DNA of 64,000 nt from an uncultured Bacteroidales bacterium (GCA_902792535.1 CADAZU010000011.1:35706-99705); one strand, 5' to 3'; counted from the first letter of the stretch, positions 7,766 to 18,280 are shown. The notes: generated by a model from the sequence alone, not told the origin. Numbers and translations are program-made.

Positions 7766-10700
7766 TTAACGCATAATTTTGAGGGTCTCGCCGCTTTCGG
7801 TCACAATGATGTACATTCCTCTCGGCAGATCCATCGTATAAATATTCTCGTTCGTCGTAGCTACTTTGCGACCATAAATATCAAAGATATTCACCCATTC
7901 GCCGGCTTCATATACATTCTCTATTCCTTCCGGATCATAGACATCGATGGTCAAGTTGTACGCCCGGCGGTTGATATAGTCGGTCACCACGTAAGTCTTC
8001 GGGGTATAGAGCGCATATTTCAAAGGCACGGAAGAAGTAGTGACATGGGTGTTGACTTCATCTGCTATTTTGATCGTGGGTTCCGCTCCCTCCAGCTGTT
8101 CGCTTTGCTCTATCGAGAGCGCCAAAGAGATCGTGTTATTGCGCTGGTCGATAGTAGCTTGCACTCCCAGGAGTTCGAAACTTTCGATTTTCAACTCCGG
8201 TAACTCAATGATTGCTTGTTCCGGGCTCAGCAAGTAAGAGACAATACCGTTCAGCAAGTTCTTTCCCTGCTGGGTGAGAGTTACTCCTTTTGCCATCGGC
8301 AGGCAGATGTATTTATTTCCGTTGCGCATGTCTGCCGGCACTTCGTGGAGAACCGTTTGCAGTTCGCCGTTTTTGTAGTAGTCGTTGATGTCGCGGGTAT
8401 ATGCGGTCGCCAAGCAATATGTGCCGAGCAGGTTGATGTTGATCGGCATGAGACCGTTCGACTCATAGTTGCTCAGGATCTGGATTGAGTCGCCTTTCTT
8501 CAGGCTGCCACCCATTTGTGTAAAAATGGGGTGGGTGGGTTGCTCAATGTATAGTTTGGTACCTTTGTTCTTCGTGTTTTGGGTAGTGTCGATTGCTCCG
8601 TTGTCGGGGTCTCCCCATCCCAAACGTCCCTGCGAATAGGTAAAGCCCTTCATGTTCAAAACAGGCAAGTTAGCTGCGCCTTGGACGACATCCAATACCT
8701 CCAAGTTATCCGCATCGGCGTCTTCGGAGATCAAAATCCATTGGTAGTTAGCGTATTGGTTAGCGGGACGCGAACCGTCTTCTTTCTGTTTGCGAGGGAT
8801 GAGTTCCCATTGGTTGGAACCGGTACCATTCAATGCCTGATATACCGCGTCCCGGTTGAAATCCTTGACATTCTTGCATAGATACATAACGGATTTGGGA
8901 CCGTAGTTCGGAGTAATGACAGAGATCGTACCGGTGAACGTCGTGTCGCCGCCGACAGTAGTGATCGAGTAGGGGTACGTGCCCGTAGAGACAGTCGGAG
9001 TTCCTCCAATGATATACTTGCCTTTGCTGCCGGAGCCGCTAATGCCCGTCGGCTGCTGACCATTGAGCCATTTCAGCCGGACACTATCAGGAGATAGTGC
9101 GTAATAAGAGAAGATGATTTGATCCATATCTTCGCCCGTATAAGCAACTACATCCAATTCGGATCTGGCAGCAATAGAAGAATTAACCGTGAATTTACCG
9201 GAGACGCGGTTGATTTCTCCACCGTTATAGAAAGCCGCTATATGGTAGTTGTATTCGCCTATTTGGCAATTGGCTTGTCCGCTCAGGATCAGTGTGTCGC
9301 TCAGTCCGCCCTCATGTATCGTCGGACTAATTCCGTCGGCTGCCGGTCCATCCCACACCAAGACAGTCTCTGCGCCCGGGATGTTATTGTACTTGGTGGT
9401 GTACGTGATCGGAGTGATAGAGCCTGTTTGGTAAACGACCTGGGTAGAGTCGTTTCCTCTCAACCATTTTGTGCGCGGTTCTTGCGGCAGACGGAGGGAG
9501 AAGGCACGCAAGCGGTTCGCATCAGATCCTTTTCCTGAAACCTTTATCACATATTCTTGCCGCGGATTCAGGTCAAAACGCCATATTGTCCAGTCCGTAG
9601 CTGAATGAGTGATCGTTTTCGTTTCATCATTGATGGTTACAACAAATTGTTTATTAACATCAGAAGCGCTATTATCACGTCCAGAGAAAGAGAATTGGTC
9701 ATATCCCTTAATGTGGATGGAGAAAGTTCCTGAACTGGTTATTTCCGCGTAGTGTGTGCTATTTGCGGCATCAGAAACAGCAAACTCATCTTTGGGAGAC
9801 GTGTTACTACCGCTATATTTGCCGGCAGAGATAGCAAGCCATCCGTCATCAGATTTCAAGTTACCAGCACTTACACCGTCAATTCCGGGTAAAAGAGGGA
9901 CGGTACTATTCGTGGTATACGATCCTCCCAAACCTAAATAGACCAAGTTACTTTTGTAGCTAAAGAAATAGGTCTCATATTCATGTTGGTTATAGTTGGT
10001 GAGTGAGGCACCATAGCCGGCAGGTGCTTTTTCTTCGTAGACTCCGGGTTCATGGAGCGTCAGATTGGTCGCAGGCACAAGTTCGCCGTCAGTGATATTT
10101 ACAGTACAAGTAGCGGTTTTATTGCCATCGACGGTTTTGACGGTAATAGTGGCAGTACCTTCGGCAATACCTTTAACTTGTCCGTTCGTAACCGTTGCTA
10201 TAGCGGCATTGCTACTTTCCCAAGTAACTCTTGTATCGGTAGCGTCGGTCGGAGCAACAGTAGCCACAAGAGTTTCACTTTGTCCTATTTTGAGGGAGAG
10301 TGCATGCTTGTTCAGGCTGACGCCGGAAACAGCAACAGCTTGTACGGAGACGTTACAAGTAGCGGTAAAGCCTCCTGTTGAGGTTGCGGTAATTGTGGCG
10401 GTACCTGCTGTAACACCGGTAACCACACCATCGGCTACCGTGGCAACATTTTCATTGGAAGAAGTCCAAGTGATACCTAAACCTTGGTTTGCGTCCGCCG
10501 GTGTATAGTTGACGGTGAGCGACTTAGTAGCGCCAACATTAATGGTGGCACTTGATTCGCTTAAACCAATTCCGGTTACATCTTTCGGAGTCGGAGGAGC
10601 GGTGACGGTAACTGTACAAGAGGCTGTTTTGCTGCCGTCGGTAGTAGTTACCGTAATTGTTGCCTGACCCTCAGCAAGCGCACTGATATTACCATTTTGA

Positions 10701-11410
10701 TCAACCGTAGCGACATTCGTGTTGTCGCTGGACCAAGAGACGGAAGTATCGTCTGCGTTTGCGGGCTGTACCGTTGCGGTCAGTTGTTCCGTTTGACCGG
10801 CAACAATAGAAGTTGTCGTTTTATTGAGCGTGACCCCCGTAACAGCAACTGGGCCTGCAACTCCTTCAATTAAAAACACAATGACATTGTATTCTTTACC
10901 TGAGGAATTGGCTATTTGGATTTGATTAGTGAAAGTACCTTCTACAACCTTAACAAAAGAATTTTTATTATTGGTAGAAACGGTCTCGCCTGCTACATTC
11001 AGCGTGCACGGATCATTACTAGCACATCTTCCACCAACTATAATTTTGCTAATTGCAATAGAACCAAGACCAATAGTCATTGTCTCACTTCCTGTTATCT
11101 TAAATCCTCGCATTGTACGAGCAGAAGAACTTGACGATGAATAATTGCTTGCATTCGTTATGTCTGCATATGCCAAGGAAGTGGAATTGTAATAAAATCC
11201 TGCGGTTGCAGTGATGTTACAAGTGACAGCGGTTGTTAAAGTAGCAGTAGAGCCGTCCCATTTGAAAAATTGCGTTTTTGCATTGTTCATCCCGGCAGTA
11301 AGAGGTACATTACACTGACCGCTGAGTACATACATGGTTTCAGCCGAAGCAGAAATGACCATCAAGCAGGCTGCGATGAAAAGAAGACTTTTCTTAAATG
11401 TGTTTGTCAT
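7766..11410 (-). CDS. Large secreted surface protein with three Ig-like (BIG2) domains and a T9SS-type tail
   Basis: 1214 residues. Signal peptide at about 1-23 ([13 protein letters not shown]). Three bacterial Ig-like group 2 domains lie near residues 188-270, 277-357 and 359-440, each ending in a pattern such as GTATITV followed by a CTV strand. Then come a probable carbohydrate-binding or beta-sandwich part and a region with [13 protein letters not shown]. The C-terminal 60 residues ([30 protein letters not shown]) are a type IX secretion sorting domain, so it is expected at the cell surface or released. Role is likely adhesion or glycan binding; the ligand is unknown. It is followed directly by the que cluster. 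Confidence 0.85.
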   Translation of the reverse strand: MTNTFKKSLLFIAACLMVISASAETMYVLSGQCNVPLTAGMNNAKTQFFKWDGSTATLTTAVTCNITATAGFYYNSTSLAYADITNASNYSSSSSSARTMRGFKITGSETMTIGLGSIAISKIIVGGRCASNDPCTLNVAGETVSTNNKNSFVKVVEGTFTNQIQIANSSGKEYNVIVFLIEGVAGPVAVTGVTLNKTTTSIVAGQTEQLTATVQPANADDTSVSWSSDNTNVATVDQNGNISALAEGQATITVTTTDGSKTASCTVTVTAPPTPKDVTGIGLSESSATINVGATKSLTVNYTPADANQGLGITWTSSNENVATVADGVVTGVTAGTATITATSTGGFTATCNVSVQAVAVSGVSLNKHALSLKIGQSETLVATVAPTDATDTRVTWESSNAAIATVTNGQVKGIAEGTATITVKTVDGNKTATCTVNITDGELVPATNLTLHEPGVYEEKAPAGYGASLTNYNQHEYETYFFSYKSNLVYLGLGGSYTTNSTVPLLPGIDGVSAGNLKSDDGWLAISAGKYSGSNTSPKDEFAVSDAANSTHYAEITSSGTFSIHIKGYDQFSFSGRDNSASDVNKQFVVTINDETKTITHSATDWTIWRFDLNPRQEYVIKVSGKGSDANRLRAFSLRLPQEPRTKWLRGNDSTQVVYQTGSITPITYTTKYNNIPGAETVLVWDGPAADGISPTIHEGGLSDTLILSGQANCQIGEYNYHIAAFYNGGEINRVSGKFTVNSSIAARSELDVVAYTGEDMDQIIFSYYALSPDSVRLKWLNGQQPTGISGSGSKGKYIIGGTPTVSTGTYPYSITTVGGDTTFTGTISVITPNYGPKSVMYLCKNVKDFNRDAVYQALNGTGSNQWELIPRKQKEDGSRPANQYANYQWILISEDADADNLEVLDVVQGAANLPVLNMKGFTYSQGRLGWGDPDNGAIDTTQNTKNKGTKLYIEQPTHPIFTQMGGSLKKGDSIQILSNYESNGLMPININLLGTYCLATAYTRDINDYYKNGELQTVLHEVPADMRNGNKYICLPMAKGVTLTQQGKNLLNGIVSYLLSPEQAIIELPELKIESFELLGVQATIDQRNNTISLALSIEQSEQLEGAEPTIKIADEVNTHVTTSSVPLKYALYTPKTYVVTDYINRRAYNLTIDVYDPEGIENVYEAGEWVNIFDIYGRKVATTNENIYTMDLPRGMYIIVTESGETLKIMR

Positions 11411-11513
11411 ATGTGTTGTTTATTTTGATTCTATCGTCTCGTATGTGTCTCGTATCCGTCTCGTAAATCAGCCGTAGCGAAAAGTACGTTTTAGCGGATA
11501 TTAATTCACGCTG

Positions 11514-11521
11514 CAAAATTA
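11514..11521 (-). promoter_or_regulatory. Probable -7 element for the Ig-like surface gene
   Basis: Minus strand TAATTTTG followed by CAGCG. No clean TTTG lies 20 bases further up, so only the -7 part is supported. It is divergent from the promoter at 11615-11646. Confidence 0.45.
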
Positions 11522-11614
11522 CTGCTTTTTTTGCATATGCGTGTGTATATATTGAAAAAAAATGTGTAAAAATTGACACATTTGTCGAAAAAAGTCTCAT
11601 ATGTACACTATTTA

Positions 11615-11646
11615 TTTGCGTATATGAGAAATTTTTTGTAATTTTG
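11615..11646 (+). promoter_or_regulatory. Bacteroidota-type promoter for the DUF3078 gene
   Basis: TTTG at 11615-11618, 20 bases, TAATTTTG at 11639-11646, giving a leader of about 45 bases to ATG 11695. Confidence 0.65.
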
Positions 11647-11694
11647 TGCCCGAATTTTTAAAAATTATTGTATAACAAACAATTTCGAATAAAA

Positions 11695-12957
11695 ATGAAG
11701 AAAACTATTTTATCTGTAGCGCTGGCGCTTTTGACTGTGCTGAGTGTGTCTGCGCAGACCGTGGATAAAGCTACGGTCACAAGCAATGCAGAAGCAGCTG
11801 CAAAAGCAGGAGCGGATTTGAAGAAGCTGGATTCGGCTGACAAGGCTTGGAAATTTGATGGAACAGTGGGACTGAATGCCGCTGCGACCGGTTTGGTGAA
11901 CTGGGCTGCCGGTGGTAAGAACAACGTGAACGGTATTGTATATGCCAAGTTGCACTTGCTGTACCACAAGAATGCGATTGCATGGGAGACCAACTTCGAC
12001 ACCGATTTCGGTATGACCTGGATTGACCAGAAAGAGGATGCATTCCAGAAATCGAGCGATAATATCAAGCTGGCTACCAAGTTCGGTTGGGAGTTCAAAG
12101 AGAGTTGGTATTTGACCGTTTTAGGAAGTTTCCAAAGCCAGTATGCGCTGGGTCGCAACTACGTGGACGGCTACAACAACATCATTTCCAAATGGCTTGC
12201 TCCTTCTTACACCGATATCTCAGTCGGTATTGACTGGAAGAAGAGTTACAAGGGCGCAGACTTCTCTATCTATCTGTCTCCGATTGCGGGTCGTATTACA
12301 ACGGCTTACACCGGCGATGCCTGGAATAGAAAAAACAGCCGCGAGGCAGCTTTGGGTGCCTTCCAATATGCACTGGATCAGGCAAAAACAGCTGCAGAGC
12401 GCACCGCTGCGCAGACCGCATATGATGCTGCTGCTTTAGCATATGATAATGGCGGCGGTTTTGATTTGCAGACCGCAGCAGGAGAGGATTTGCGCTCCAA
12501 AATGCAGAAAGCATATGGTACTTATGTGTATGACGCAGCCGGAAACAAAGTTTATCGCAACGCACGTGCTGAGTTCGGTTTGAGTTTCAAGGGCGGTATT
12601 GCTTATACCTACAAAGATTTGAAACTGAGTACGACTCTGGCTCTCTTCTCTCCGTATCAGGGCAAGGGCTTCAGTCTGAAGGACCTCTATGAGAATACGT
12701 ACGGCGCAGGTTCATGGGAGACTCGCGACAAGAACGAGAATTACTACGAGTATTCGAACAACAACCGTTATTTCGGTCATTTCGATGTAGACTGGGACTG
12801 CGCGTTGAGCTATCAGTTCCTGAAATGCCTGCAAATTACTCTTCAGACCAGCCTGAAATACTACAACGGAACTCTGATTGCAGACAAAGAAGGCAATCTG
12901 AGCGAGCGTTGCCAGTTCAAGGGCGTGATCGGTCTGGGTGTCGGATATAGTTTCTAA
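11695..12957 (+). CDS. DUF3078-family outer-membrane protein
   Basis: 420 residues from ATG 11695 (MKKTILSVALALLTVLSVSA, a clear signal peptide); an earlier in-frame ATG at 11668 would spoil it. After a helical lead of about 30 residues comes VNWAAGGKNNVNGI and then alternating aromatic strands (AWETNFDTDFGMTW, SWYLTVLGSFQSQ). It ends in a terminal aromatic strand GLGVGYSF, as expected for a beta-barrel. This matches the DUF3078 type of Bacteroidota. Residues about 210-265 are Ala/Gln-rich (YALDQAKTAAERTAAQTAYD) and probably form a helical insert in a loop. Function unknown. A spacer of GTACCAAG words follows. Confidence 0.8.
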   Translation: MKKTILSVALALLTVLSVSAQTVDKATVTSNAEAAAKAGADLKKLDSADKAWKFDGTVGLNAAATGLVNWAAGGKNNVNGIVYAKLHLLYHKNAIAWETNFDTDFGMTWIDQKEDAFQKSSDNIKLATKFGWEFKESWYLTVLGSFQSQYALGRNYVDGYNNIISKWLAPSYTDISVGIDWKKSYKGADFSIYLSPIAGRITTAYTGDAWNRKNSREAALGAFQYALDQAKTAAERTAAQTAYDAAALAYDNGGGFDLQTAAGEDLRSKMQKAYGTYVYDAAGNKVYRNARAEFGLSFKGGIAYTYKDLKLSTTLALFSPYQGKGFSLKDLYENTYGAGSWETRDKNENYYEYSNNNRYFGHFDVDWDCALSYQFLKCLQITLQTSLKYYNGTLIADKEGNLSERCQFKGVIGLGVGYSF

Positions 12958-12989
12958 GTACCAAGGGACAAAGTACCAAGTACCAACTC

Positions 12990-13265
12990 ATGCAGGCTCT
13001 CAACGACCTTTCGCAAAACGTACATCTGTTGCTGGAGCGCTATCAGGCGTTGCTGCAGGAGAATGTGCGGCTGCGGGAGGACATAGAGCGGCAACGGGGA
13101 GAACTGATCCGAACGCATAGTGAACTGCTGGAGTTGCAGCAACAGAACCGCCGGATGGCTACCGCGAACGCCATGACGGCGGCAGAAGGAGCCGAAGAAG
13201 CAACGAAACGGATCAATGCGCTGATAGCACAAGTGGATCGGGCGATAGGTGCGCTGAAGCGCTGA
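12990..13265 (+). CDS. ZapB-like coiled-coil protein
   Basis: 91 residues, almost all helix: heptads from LLLERYQALLQENVRLRED to ELLELQQQNRRM, then an Ala-rich helix. Small coiled-coil genes of this kind sit just ahead of zapA in Bacteroidota and are thought to act with it at the division ring. The assignment rests on shape and position, not on a unique motif. It is followed by a 36-base spacer of TTTGATAA words. Confidence 0.6.
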   Translation: MQALNDLSQNVHLLLERYQALLQENVRLREDIERQRGELIRTHSELLELQQQNRRMATANAMTAAEGAEEATKRINALIAQVDRAIGALKR

Positions 13266-13301
13266 TTTGAGGATTTGATAATTTGAAGATTTGATAATTT
13301 G

Positions 13302-13592
13302 ATGTCCGGCAAGCAACATATTAACCTGCATCTGGATGCACATACAGTGGGACTGGATGTGCCGCGCGAGGCGGAACCGAACTACCGCAACGCGGCGGAG
13401 TTGCTGAACAGACGCTATCAGTATTATCTGAAATTACGTCCAAACGCTTCGGCAGAGCAGCTATGGATGTACACGGCGCTCGAAGTAGCGGTGGCGCTGC
13501 AATCCGATGCACGGGAGAAGAGTCTGGAACCCGTGGAGAAAGAACTGAAAGAACTAAACGAAGCTTTGCTTCGAGCCTTAAATAATAACTAA
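13302..13592 (+). CDS. zapA: Cell division protein ZapA
   Basis: 96 residues from ATG 13302. The N-terminal half gives the small beta-containing ZapA domain (INLHLDAHTVGLDVPREAEP, then YRNAAELLNRRYQYYLKL), followed by a long helix (TALEVAVALQSDAREKSLEP) that forms the dimer coiled coil. ZapA cross-links FtsZ filaments. Its position between the coiled-coil gene and rny matches the usual Bacteroidota order. Confidence 0.82.
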   Translation: MSGKQHINLHLDAHTVGLDVPREAEPNYRNAAELLNRRYQYYLKLRPNASAEQLWMYTALEVAVALQSDAREKSLEPVEKELKELNEALLRALNNN

Positions 13593-13607
13593 ATGGTAAA
13601 TTAATTT

Positions 13608-15140
13608 ATGAACACAGCAATCCTTATTGTTATTTGCATAGTTGCCGGTCTCCTGGTCGGAGCAGGCGGCTACTACTTTATCGCCAAGCTTGTCGGCGCC
13701 GGAATTATTCAGAAAGCGACCGAAGAAGCGGAGGTGGTGAAGAAAAATAAGATTGTTGAGGCAAAGGAGAAATTTATCGCTCTGAAACTGGAGCACGACA
13801 ATGCCGTGCGCGAGCAGGAGAAACGTATACAACAACAAGAACAACGTTTACAGCAGCGCGAGCAACAGTTGAACCAGAGACAGGGAGATATTCAACGGAC
13901 CCTCAATGAGACGAATCAGAAGATGCAGGTGATAGAGCAACGTCAGCAGGCGTTGGACTATCGTCAGCAAGAGATTGAGAAAATGCACCACGAGGCACAG
14001 CGTCAGTTGGAGCAACTAAGCGGCATGAGTGCCGAGGAAGCAAAAGTGCAACTGGTGGAAGCGCTGAAAGATGAAGCGAAGACCGCAGCCATGTCTTATG
14101 TGAACGAGATCATGGACAATGCGCGTCTGGAGGCGAACAAGGAGGCGAAGAAGATCATTATTCAGACCATCCAGCGTGTGGCTTCCGAGACCGCAGCCGA
14201 GAGCACCGTGTCTGTTTTCCATATCGAGAACGACGAGGTGAAAGGTCGTATCATCGGCCGCGAGGGACGTAATATCCGTGCGCTGGAGGCGGCTACGGGT
14301 GTGGAGATCGTTGTGGATGACACGCCGGAGGCTATCACCCTTTCCGCTTTCGATCCGGTACGCCGCGAGATCGCGCGTCTGTCGTTGCACCAGTTGGTAC
14401 AAGACGGTCGTATCCACCCTGCGCGTATTGAGGAAGTGGTAGCGAAAGTGACCAAACAGGTAGAGGAAGAGATCGTTGAGACGGGTAAGCGTACGACGAT
14501 CGATCTCGGTATTCATGGTCTGCATCCAGAGTTGATCCGCTTGGTAGGAAAGATGAAATACCGCTCTTCGTACGGTCAGAACCTGTTGCAGCACGCCCGC
14601 GAGACCGCAAACCTCTGTGCCGCTATGGCAGGTGAGTTGGGACTGAACGTCAAGGCGGCAAAGCGCGCCGGACTGCTGCACGATATTGGTAAAGTGGCGG
14701 ACGACGATGTCGAGCTGCCGCACGCAGAGCTGGGTATGAAACTTTGTGAGAAATACGGCGAGAAGCCGGATATATGCAATGCGGTGGGTGCTCACCACGA
14801 CGAGTGCGAGATGAAGACGCTGATTGCTCCGATCGTACAGGCGTGTGATGCAATCTCCGGTGCACGGCCGGGAGCTCGTCGGGAGATCGTCGAGAGTTAC
14901 GTGAAGCGACTGAATGACCTGGAGAACCTCGCTATGTCGTTCCCCGGTGTCGTGAAGACGTACGCGCTGCAGGCAGGTCGTGAGTTGCGCGTGATCGTGG
15001 GAGCAGACAAAGTGTCCGACAAGGATGTCGAGCTGCTGTCGTTCGATCTCGCCAAACGAATCCAAGACGAGATGACGTATCCGGGTCAGATCAAGGTGAC
15101 CGTCATCCGCGAGGTGCGCGCGATCAATGTAGCCAAATAA
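13608..15140 (+). CDS. rny: Ribonuclease Y
   Basis: 510 residues, standard length. A membrane anchor at about 3-25, a long Gln/Glu/Arg-rich coiled coil at 40-150, a KH RNA-binding domain at about 200-265 ([15 protein letters not shown]) and an HD phosphohydrolase domain with the metal-binding HD pair at 358-359 ([11 protein letters not shown]). It is a membrane-bound endonuclease that starts mRNA decay. It is the last gene of the zapB-like/zapA/rny group and is closed by terminator hairpins. Confidence 0.96.
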   Translation: MNTAILIVICIVAGLLVGAGGYYFIAKLVGAGIIQKATEEAEVVKKNKIVEAKEKFIALKLEHDNAVREQEKRIQQQEQRLQQREQQLNQRQGDIQRTLNETNQKMQVIEQRQQALDYRQQEIEKMHHEAQRQLEQLSGMSAEEAKVQLVEALKDEAKTAAMSYVNEIMDNARLEANKEAKKIIIQTIQRVASETAAESTVSVFHIENDEVKGRIIGREGRNIRALEAATGVEIVVDDTPEAITLSAFDPVRREIARLSLHQLVQDGRIHPARIEEVVAKVTKQVEEEIVETGKRTTIDLGIHGLHPELIRLVGKMKYRSSYGQNLLQHARETANLCAAMAGELGLNVKAAKRAGLLHDIGKVADDDVELPHAELGMKLCEKYGEKPDICNAVGAHHDECEMKTLIAPIVQACDAISGARPGARREIVESYVKRLNDLENLAMSFPGVVKTYALQAGRELRVIVGADKVSDKDVELLSFDLAKRIQDEMTYPGQIKVTVIREVRAINVAK

Positions 15141-15195
15141 TCAGCCATACATGGCTGATACAAAAAGGACTTCCGCCTATAGGTAGAAGTCCTTT
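15141..15195. terminator. Tandem hairpins ending rny, shared with the converging methyltransferase gene
   Basis: First hairpin TCAGCCA-TACA-TGGCTGA (15141-15158). Second: AAGGACTTC (15165-15173) pairs with GAAGTCCTT (15186-15194), followed by a short T-containing run. The second hairpin overlaps the last codons of the minus-strand gene, so it can serve both sides. Confidence 0.65.
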
Positions 15196-15980
15196 GTTAT
15201 TTCCCTATAGGCGGCGGAACGGCCGCCTTTTTCGTCCTCAAGGACGAGGGCGTCTTCGGAAAATTGAGAATTGAGAGTTCTTAGCCCCGAAGGGGCACGA
15301 TTATCAGAGAATTGAGAATTGGAAAAGCATAGTAGAATTCTCCGTGCGGGTTTCGAGTCCTTGCTATACACGCGTGTGATGCGCGTGAGATATAAGGAGT
15401 GTTGAGCGGCAAGGGAGCATATTTCTTGTTCCGCTTCCGCCGGCAGAACGAGCGCCAGAATGCCGTTTTCGGTCAAAAGGCGTACGCTATGATGGATTAA
15501 CTCGCTGAAACTCAATGTGTCCGTATGGCGTGCGGTCTGTCGTCCTTTGTCCGGATTCTTGAGACTGTTCTGGAAATAAGGCGGGTTGGAGACGATGAGG
15601 GAGTAAGGTAATGTACGAGGGGACGATGTACGATGTACGATTTGCCAGTCTTGCAGGCGTGCATGGAATGCATGCAGACGGTCGGACCAAGGCGAAGCGG
15701 CGAAATTCTCTGCGGCTTGCTCTACGGCGGCTTTGTCTATGTCGATTGCGTCAATAAGCGCGTCGGGAAAACGCTGGGCGAGCATGAGCGCGATTAAGCC
15801 GGAACCGGTGCCAATGTCAAGGCACCTTGCGTAGTGGTAACGATGTGGTATTGTAGGTGACCCGGCAGCGGCTGCATCATAGCCACTCCAGCAGCCCAAC
15901 AACACCCCGTCGGTTCCCACTTTCATGGCACAACGGTCATGCCGGACGAAGAATTGCTTGAACTGAAAACCCAAGTTCAT
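15177..15980 (-). CDS. tRNA1(Val) adenine-N6 methyltransferase-like protein with repeat-word insertions
   Basis: 267 residues. Class I methyltransferase: SAM-binding DIGTGSGLIALMLAQ at 55-69, an acidic strand end IDAIDID, the N6-adenine motif SNPPYF at 131-136, and a C-terminal YREITKDFYL typical of the TrmN6/YfiC type. It is about 25-35 residues longer than usual. The excess falls in three places that look like spacer DNA read in frame: residues 41-51, 114-124 (VHRTSSPRTLP) and 220-241, where NSQF appears twice around a GCCCC-GAA-GGGGC hairpin. The core motifs are intact, so it may still be active. Confidence 0.82.
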   Translation of the reverse strand: MNLGFQFKQFFVRHDRCAMKVGTDGVLLGCWSGYDAAAAGSPTIPHRYHYARCLDIGTGSGLIALMLAQRFPDALIDAIDIDKAAVEQAAENFAASPWSDRLHAFHARLQDWQIVHRTSSPRTLPYSLIVSNPPYFQNSLKNPDKGRQTARHTDTLSFSELIHHSVRLLTENGILALVLPAEAEQEICSLAAQHSLYLTRITRVYSKDSKPARRILLCFSNSQFSDNRAPSGLRTLNSQFSEDALVLEDEKGGRSAAYREITKDFYL

Positions 15981-15998
15981 TGACGATTTACGATAAGG

Positions 15999-16730
15999 TT
16001 ATTTGACCAATTCTGTATGCTCATGGTGGCAGCAGTCTCCGTGGGCATGTTCGTGCGCTTCGATCACGCAATGGATACACAGATAGATACCGATACCGAT
16101 GAAAAGGACGGCACAAATATGCCGGAACCACTTCTCGAAATGGGTCATTTTCTGGGTCAGATTGCCGATGCTGACTGCGCTGTAACTTACGAGCCAAGCA
16201 ATGAGCATGATCGGCAGACCTGTTCCGAGACCGAAGATTACCGGCATAAGCCAGTTCCACGTGCTCGGCAGCGTCAGGGTAATATCTATCATGGTCAGGA
16301 AATAGACCAAGCGATGCGGACAGAAGGCGATTGCGAAGAAGATACCGAGGATGAACGACCACAGCCAGCTGGCGTTGGAGTCCGCATTTTGGAGAAATTT
16401 GCTGACACCATGGTCGTGCGTGTGGTGGTGATGTCCGCTGAAGAGCAGCACAATACCACAGACGAGCATGAATCCCGCCAAGATCGGTTCGCCCCAATGA
16501 CTCAGCACATGCTGAATACCGTCGGTCTGCGCACCCATTAGGAAGGGAATACTGAGCAGAACGTACGTCGCCAGTTTACCCAGCACGAACATAGCGCCGT
16601 TGCTCAGAACTTTGCGTTTATTATTGATTTCCTTGTCGATATAGCTGATGGCGGTAATACTTGTCACCAGCGTGCAAGGGTCCAATATTGTGAGCAATCC
16701 TAATAGAAAAGCCGTTAAAATTTGTACCAT
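15999..16730 (-). CDS. CcdA/DsbD-like (ArsG-type) polytopic membrane protein
   Basis: 243 residues from ATG 16730; the longer frame to 16769 is excluded because the promoter box at 16759-16766 lies in it. There are about six membrane segments. LTILDPCTLVTSITAISYID at the N-terminus and FAIAFCPHRLVYFL in the middle each hold a helix-embedded cysteine next to proline, the arrangement of CcdA/DsbD thiol transporters and of ArsG-type permeases. Histidine-rich stretches (SGHHHHTHDHG and the C-terminal HEHAHGDCCHHEHTE) suggest metal binding. Either thiol or reductant transfer, or metal(loid) export, is possible. Confidence 0.7.
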   Translation of the reverse strand: MVQILTAFLLGLLTILDPCTLVTSITAISYIDKEINNKRKVLSNGAMFVLGKLATYVLLSIPFLMGAQTDGIQHVLSHWGEPILAGFMLVCGIVLLFSGHHHHTHDHGVSKFLQNADSNASWLWSFILGIFFAIAFCPHRLVYFLTMIDITLTLPSTWNWLMPVIFGLGTGLPIMLIAWLVSYSAVSIGNLTQKMTHFEKWFRHICAVLFIGIGIYLCIHCVIEAHEHAHGDCCHHEHTELVK

Positions 16731-16758
16731 AATGTATATTTTGTACCAAAAAAGCGTG

Positions 16759-16790
16759 CAAAGGTACAAAATTATTTTGACATGTGCAAA
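16759..16790 (-). promoter_or_regulatory. Promoter for the CcdA/ArsG-like gene, overlapping a divergent promoter
   Basis: Minus strand TTTG (16787-16790), about 20 bases, TACCTTTG (16759-16766). Its span overlaps the plus-strand promoter at 16776-16806. Confidence 0.65.
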
Positions 16791-16806
16791 AATTGTTGTA
16801 ATTTTG
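16776..16806 (+). promoter_or_regulatory. Promoter for the histidine kinase gene
   Basis: TTTG ending at 16779, 19 bases, TAATTTTG at 16799-16806, leaving a leader of about 25 bases to ATG 16837. Confidence 0.65.
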
Positions 16807-16836
16807 CAACCGAAAAATGTTTATTCGCTCGTTCGG

Positions 16837-18276
16837 ATGAAAAAATCTTTGCGAAACATACCTATTACGTCTCGAATCCTGGTGGTCGTTTTGACGTGCG
16901 TGACTATGATTTTTATCTTCACGCTGTTCATGTCGATCCGCTATGTCTATTCCAGCGTGGAGGAGCAGCAGCGTCGGGATCTGATCACGAAGGCGGAGTA
17001 TATCCAGTCGTATCTGCGGTCGCTTTATTACTGGGATGTGACGTTGACTCCGTTGCAGTCGGACGGACTGACCATTGACCTGCGTGACCTGAGTATTGAT
17101 ATGCACCAAGATATCCATGTCTATGCGATGAATGGCGAGTTACTGGCTTCTTCTTCGCCGCAGTTGTTTGACGGCGGCATCCTGTCGCGTAACATGAATC
17201 CCAGCAAGCCTTTCTTCAGCGACGACCATATTGCGCTTTTCTATGAGCAGATCAAGGAACAGCCTTACCTCATTGCTTATCTGCCGTTTCATAATGGTGC
17301 GTTCGTCACGATCGGGTATATTGCGGTTCCTTATTTCTTGAGCGAACAGACGCGTCAGGCGGAGGTGCAGTCCCTGCTCAAACGGCTTGTCCCGGCATAT
17401 TTGCTGGCGCTTCTTTTTTCGCTTTTTGTCTCGTATTTCGCCACGCGGTCCATGACGGCGCCAATATCCATGCTTGCGGACAAGATGCGTCGGTTCGAGA
17501 TCGGCGGTCGGGACAATCATATCGAGTACCCTTATCACGATGAATTGGGTGCACTCGTGGAGCGGTATAACATGCTGGTCGATCGGGTAGAGGAGAGTGC
17601 GGAGCAGTTGGCTCGCGCGGAGCGCGAAGGAGCTTGGCGGACGATGGCGAGACAGATAGCACATGAGATCAATAATCCGCTTACACCCATGAAACTGTCC
17701 GTCCAGAAACTGCAACTCAAACGCGGCAAAGAGGGATTTGACGAGTATTTCGACAAGACCACTAAGATGCTGATAGCTGAGATCGACAATCTGGCGCATA
17801 TAGCGCAGTCTTTCTCCGCTTTTGCCAAGCAGCCGGAGGTAATAACGACAGAAGTGGACGTAGCCGAAAAACTGTCGAATGTCATTACGCTCCAGCGTGC
17901 GAATGACGAACAGATCCCTGTGCGGTATGTGGGAGCCGACTCCGGTGTCATGGTACGTGCGGACAACGAGCAGATCAGCCAGGTCTTCGTCAATATTATC
18001 CGCAATGCCTTGCAGGCTTCGCCGACCGATATTATTGTGGTGCTCAACGCCGCTTATTCGGACCGCGAAGTGCAGATCTCGATCTCCGACGACGGAACAG
18101 GAATACCGAAGGATATTCAGGCGCGTATTTTCCAGCCGAACTTCACTACCAAGTCCAACGGAAACGGACTCGGTTTGGCGATCTCGAAGCATATCGTGGA
18201 AGGTTCCGGCGGACGAATCGAGTTCGCGACTTCGTCCAAAGGGACGACTTTCTTTATCTACTTGCGCAAAAAGTAA
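16837..18276 (+). CDS. NtrY-like membrane sensor histidine kinase
   Basis: 479 residues from ATG 16837; earlier ATGs in frame lie upstream of the promoter. Membrane helix near 15-40, a periplasmic sensing part, and a second helix near 185-210 (LVPAYLLALLFSLFVSYFAT). Then a HAMP segment and the phospho-acceptor helix ARQIAHEINNPLTPMKLSVQ (His in AHEINN). The ATPase domain has N box NIIRNALQAS, G1 ISDDGTGIPKDIQ and G2 GNGLGLAISKHIVE. No receiver-domain partner is adjacent; the following gene is an AraC-type regulator, so its response regulator must lie elsewhere. Confidence 0.9.
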   Translation: MKKSLRNIPITSRILVVVLTCVTMIFIFTLFMSIRYVYSSVEEQQRRDLITKAEYIQSYLRSLYYWDVTLTPLQSDGLTIDLRDLSIDMHQDIHVYAMNGELLASSSPQLFDGGILSRNMNPSKPFFSDDHIALFYEQIKEQPYLIAYLPFHNGAFVTIGYIAVPYFLSEQTRQAEVQSLLKRLVPAYLLALLFSLFVSYFATRSMTAPISMLADKMRRFEIGGRDNHIEYPYHDELGALVERYNMLVDRVEESAEQLARAEREGAWRTMARQIAHEINNPLTPMKLSVQKLQLKRGKEGFDEYFDKTTKMLIAEIDNLAHIAQSFSAFAKQPEVITTEVDVAEKLSNVITLQRANDEQIPVRYVGADSGVMVRADNEQISQVFVNIIRNALQASPTDIIVVLNAAYSDREVQISISDDGTGIPKDIQARIFQPNFTTKSNGNGLGLAISKHIVEGSGGRIEFATSSKGTTFFIYLRKK

Positions 18277-18280
18277 ACTA

